Assembly: GCA_943788875.1 (NCBI GenBank)
Contig: CALSSA010000001.1
Coordinates: forward strand, 248,001-312,000
DNA length: 64,000 nt
Reading direction: 5' to 3'
Origin: an uncultured Pseudomonadales bacterium
Lineage (GTDB): Bacteria > Pseudomonadota > Gammaproteobacteria > Pseudomonadales > Porticoccaceae
Shown: piece after piece, positions 63,082 to 64,000 of the stretch
Position numbering within the stretch: position 1 is the first letter of the stretch
Layout: every line of letters starts with the position of its first letter
Notes under the pieces: model-generated
Told to the model about the DNA's origin: nothing
The model's input: only the letters and a program-made list of their open reading frames with translations
The model's database searches: none
Made by a program: the position numbers and the translations under genes

Positions 63082-64000
63082 TTATTCAGGCCGCATATGA
63101 GGGAACAGCAGCACATCTCGGATAGAAGGCGAGTCAGTCAACAGCATCACCAGCCGGTCAATACCAATACCCTCACCGGCCGTGGGTGGCATGCCATACT
63201 CAAGGGCGCGAATATAATCGGCATCAAAGTGCATAGCCTCATCATCACCCGCATCCTTCTCAGCCACCTGCTGCTTAAAGCGTGACTCCTGATCTTCCGC
63301 ATCATTCAGCTCCGAGAAGCCATTGGCAATCTCGCGGCCACCGACAAAAAACTCAAAGCGGTCAGTCACATGAGGGTCCTGATCATTGCGGCGCGCCAGA
63401 GGAGATACCTCTGCCGGGTACATAGTAATGAAAGTAGGCTGCTCTAAAAGATGCTCAACCGTCTTCTCAAAAATCTCAATCTGCACCTTGCCCAGACCCC
63501 AGATATCCTTCAAAGGAATATGCAAACCCTCGGCAATCGTGCGCGCACCAGCTTCATCAGCCAACTGCTCCGCACTAAAGTCCGGGTTGTACTGCAAAAT
63601 AGAATCAAACACCGACAGACGGGTAAACGGCTCAGCAAAGTCATAATGCGTCTCGCTAACCACCTCGCCCTCAGCATCCTTCACAGTATTCACCACCTTA
63701 GTCGAACCCAGCACCTCAGTAGTCATCTTGCGCAGCATATCTTCCGTGAGATCCATCAGATCATTAAAGTCTGAGTACGCCTGATAGAACTCCAACATAG
63801 TGAACTCAGGGTTGTGCCGCGTCGACAAACCCTCATTGCGGAAATTGCGGTTAATCTCATAGACCCGCTCAAAGCCACCCACCACCAGACGCTTCAAATA
63901 CAGCTCCGGCGCAATACGCATATACATATCAATATCCAGCGCATTGTGATGAGTCACAAAAGGACGCGCCACAGCACCCCCAGGAATCACCTGCAACATA
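63082..64000 (-). CDS. lysS: Lysyl-tRNA synthetase, C-terminal part (cut by window edge)
   Basis: The C-terminal 306 or so codons of a class II lysyl-tRNA synthetase, which charges tRNA-Lys. [30 protein letters not shown] contains motif 2, and [14 protein letters not shown] is motif 3. [14 protein letters not shown] and [22 protein letters not shown] are typical of LysS. The N-terminal anticodon-binding domain lies beyond the right edge. It marks the return to core genome after the catabolic island. Confidence 0.97.
   Translation of the reverse strand, partial: MLQVIPGGAVARPFVTHHNALDIDMYMRIAPELYLKRLVVGGFERVYEINRNFRNEGLSTRHNPEFTMLEFYQAYSDFNDLMDLTEDMLRKMTTEVLGSTKVVNTVKDAEGEVVSETHYDFAEPFTRLSVFDSILQYNPDFSAEQLADEAGARTIAEGLHIPLKDIWGLGKVQIEIFEKTVEHLLEQPTFITMYPAEVSPLARRNDQDPHVTDRFEFFVGGREIANGFSELNDAEDQESRFKQQVAEKDAGDDEAMHFDADYIRALEYGMPPTAGEGIGIDRLVMLLTDSPSIRDVLLFPHMRPE

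Overview
The window reads as a chromosome segment of a gammaproteobacterium, most likely a marine member of the SAR92/Cellvibrionales-like groups. That placement rests on the overall look of the conserved genes (lepA-lepB-DUF4845-rnc-era-recO-acpS, the rpoE-rseABC-mucD order, sdhE-ygfX, lysS) and on the TonB receptor and oxidative catabolism genes; no 16S rRNA is present. I see no rRNA, tRNA, CRISPR array, transposase or phage gene.

Region 1 (1-21245) is core genome. Most of it is read leftward: adk (cut by the left edge), mazG, cysM, acpS, recO, era, rnc, a DUF4845 protein, lepB, lepA, then mucD, rseC, rseB, rseA and rpoE with a good sigma-E-type autoregulatory promoter. Next come nadB, ygfX-sdhE, ygfZ, a small membrane protein, an MFS carrier, ung, a MATE pump, a COX15-type heme A synthase, a small cytochrome c and a putidaredoxin-like [2Fe-2S] ferredoxin.

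Region 2 (about 20850-62900) is a 40-kb oxidative catabolic island. Operon A (21539-30854, rightward) encodes an acetoin-dehydrogenase-type 2-oxo acid dehydrogenase complex (E1 alpha, E1 beta, E2 with two peripheral-subunit-binding domains, E3), a DUF35/OB protein plus thiolase-like protein pair, a Rieske oxygenase, a Rieske ferredoxin and an NADPH-dependent reductase. Next come a GFA protein, an SDR, and two related divergent modules built from a leftward zinc-independent MDR reductase facing rightward SnoaL and ABM-monooxygenase genes. The second module also carries an SRPBCC protein, a Rieske oxygenase and a ThuA-like protein. Operon B (47921-41028, leftward) encodes an AMP-dependent acyl-CoA ligase, two acyl-CoA dehydrogenases, two SDRs and a CYP101-like P450. 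A TonB receptor diverges from it. Operon C (59511-50660, leftward) encodes four SDRs, a Rieske oxygenase, an exported VOC protein, an exported DUF3604 protein, an MDR and a further SDR. A TetR regulator, a third acyl-CoA dehydrogenase and an enoyl-CoA hydratase close the island. lysS (cut by the right edge) returns to core genome.

Taken together the island looks able to import a hydrophobic substrate (TonB receptor), hydroxylate it (P450 with the ferredoxin, three Rieske oxygenases), oxidise and reduce alcohols, ketones and enones (eight SDRs, four MDRs), activate it as a CoA thioester, beta-oxidise it (ligase, acyl-CoA dehydrogenases, hydratase), cleave it by a retro-aldol or thiolase-like step, and feed an alpha-keto or diketone product to the dehydrogenase complex. 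A terpenoid, steroid-like or other alicyclic substrate fits, but the sequence does not identify it. Shared promoter and operator motifs (TTGTTT with ATGTATA(G/T)T, and CCATC(A/T)CGTTTGTT) tie several of these units together, including the outlying ferredoxin gene, and suggest one regulon.
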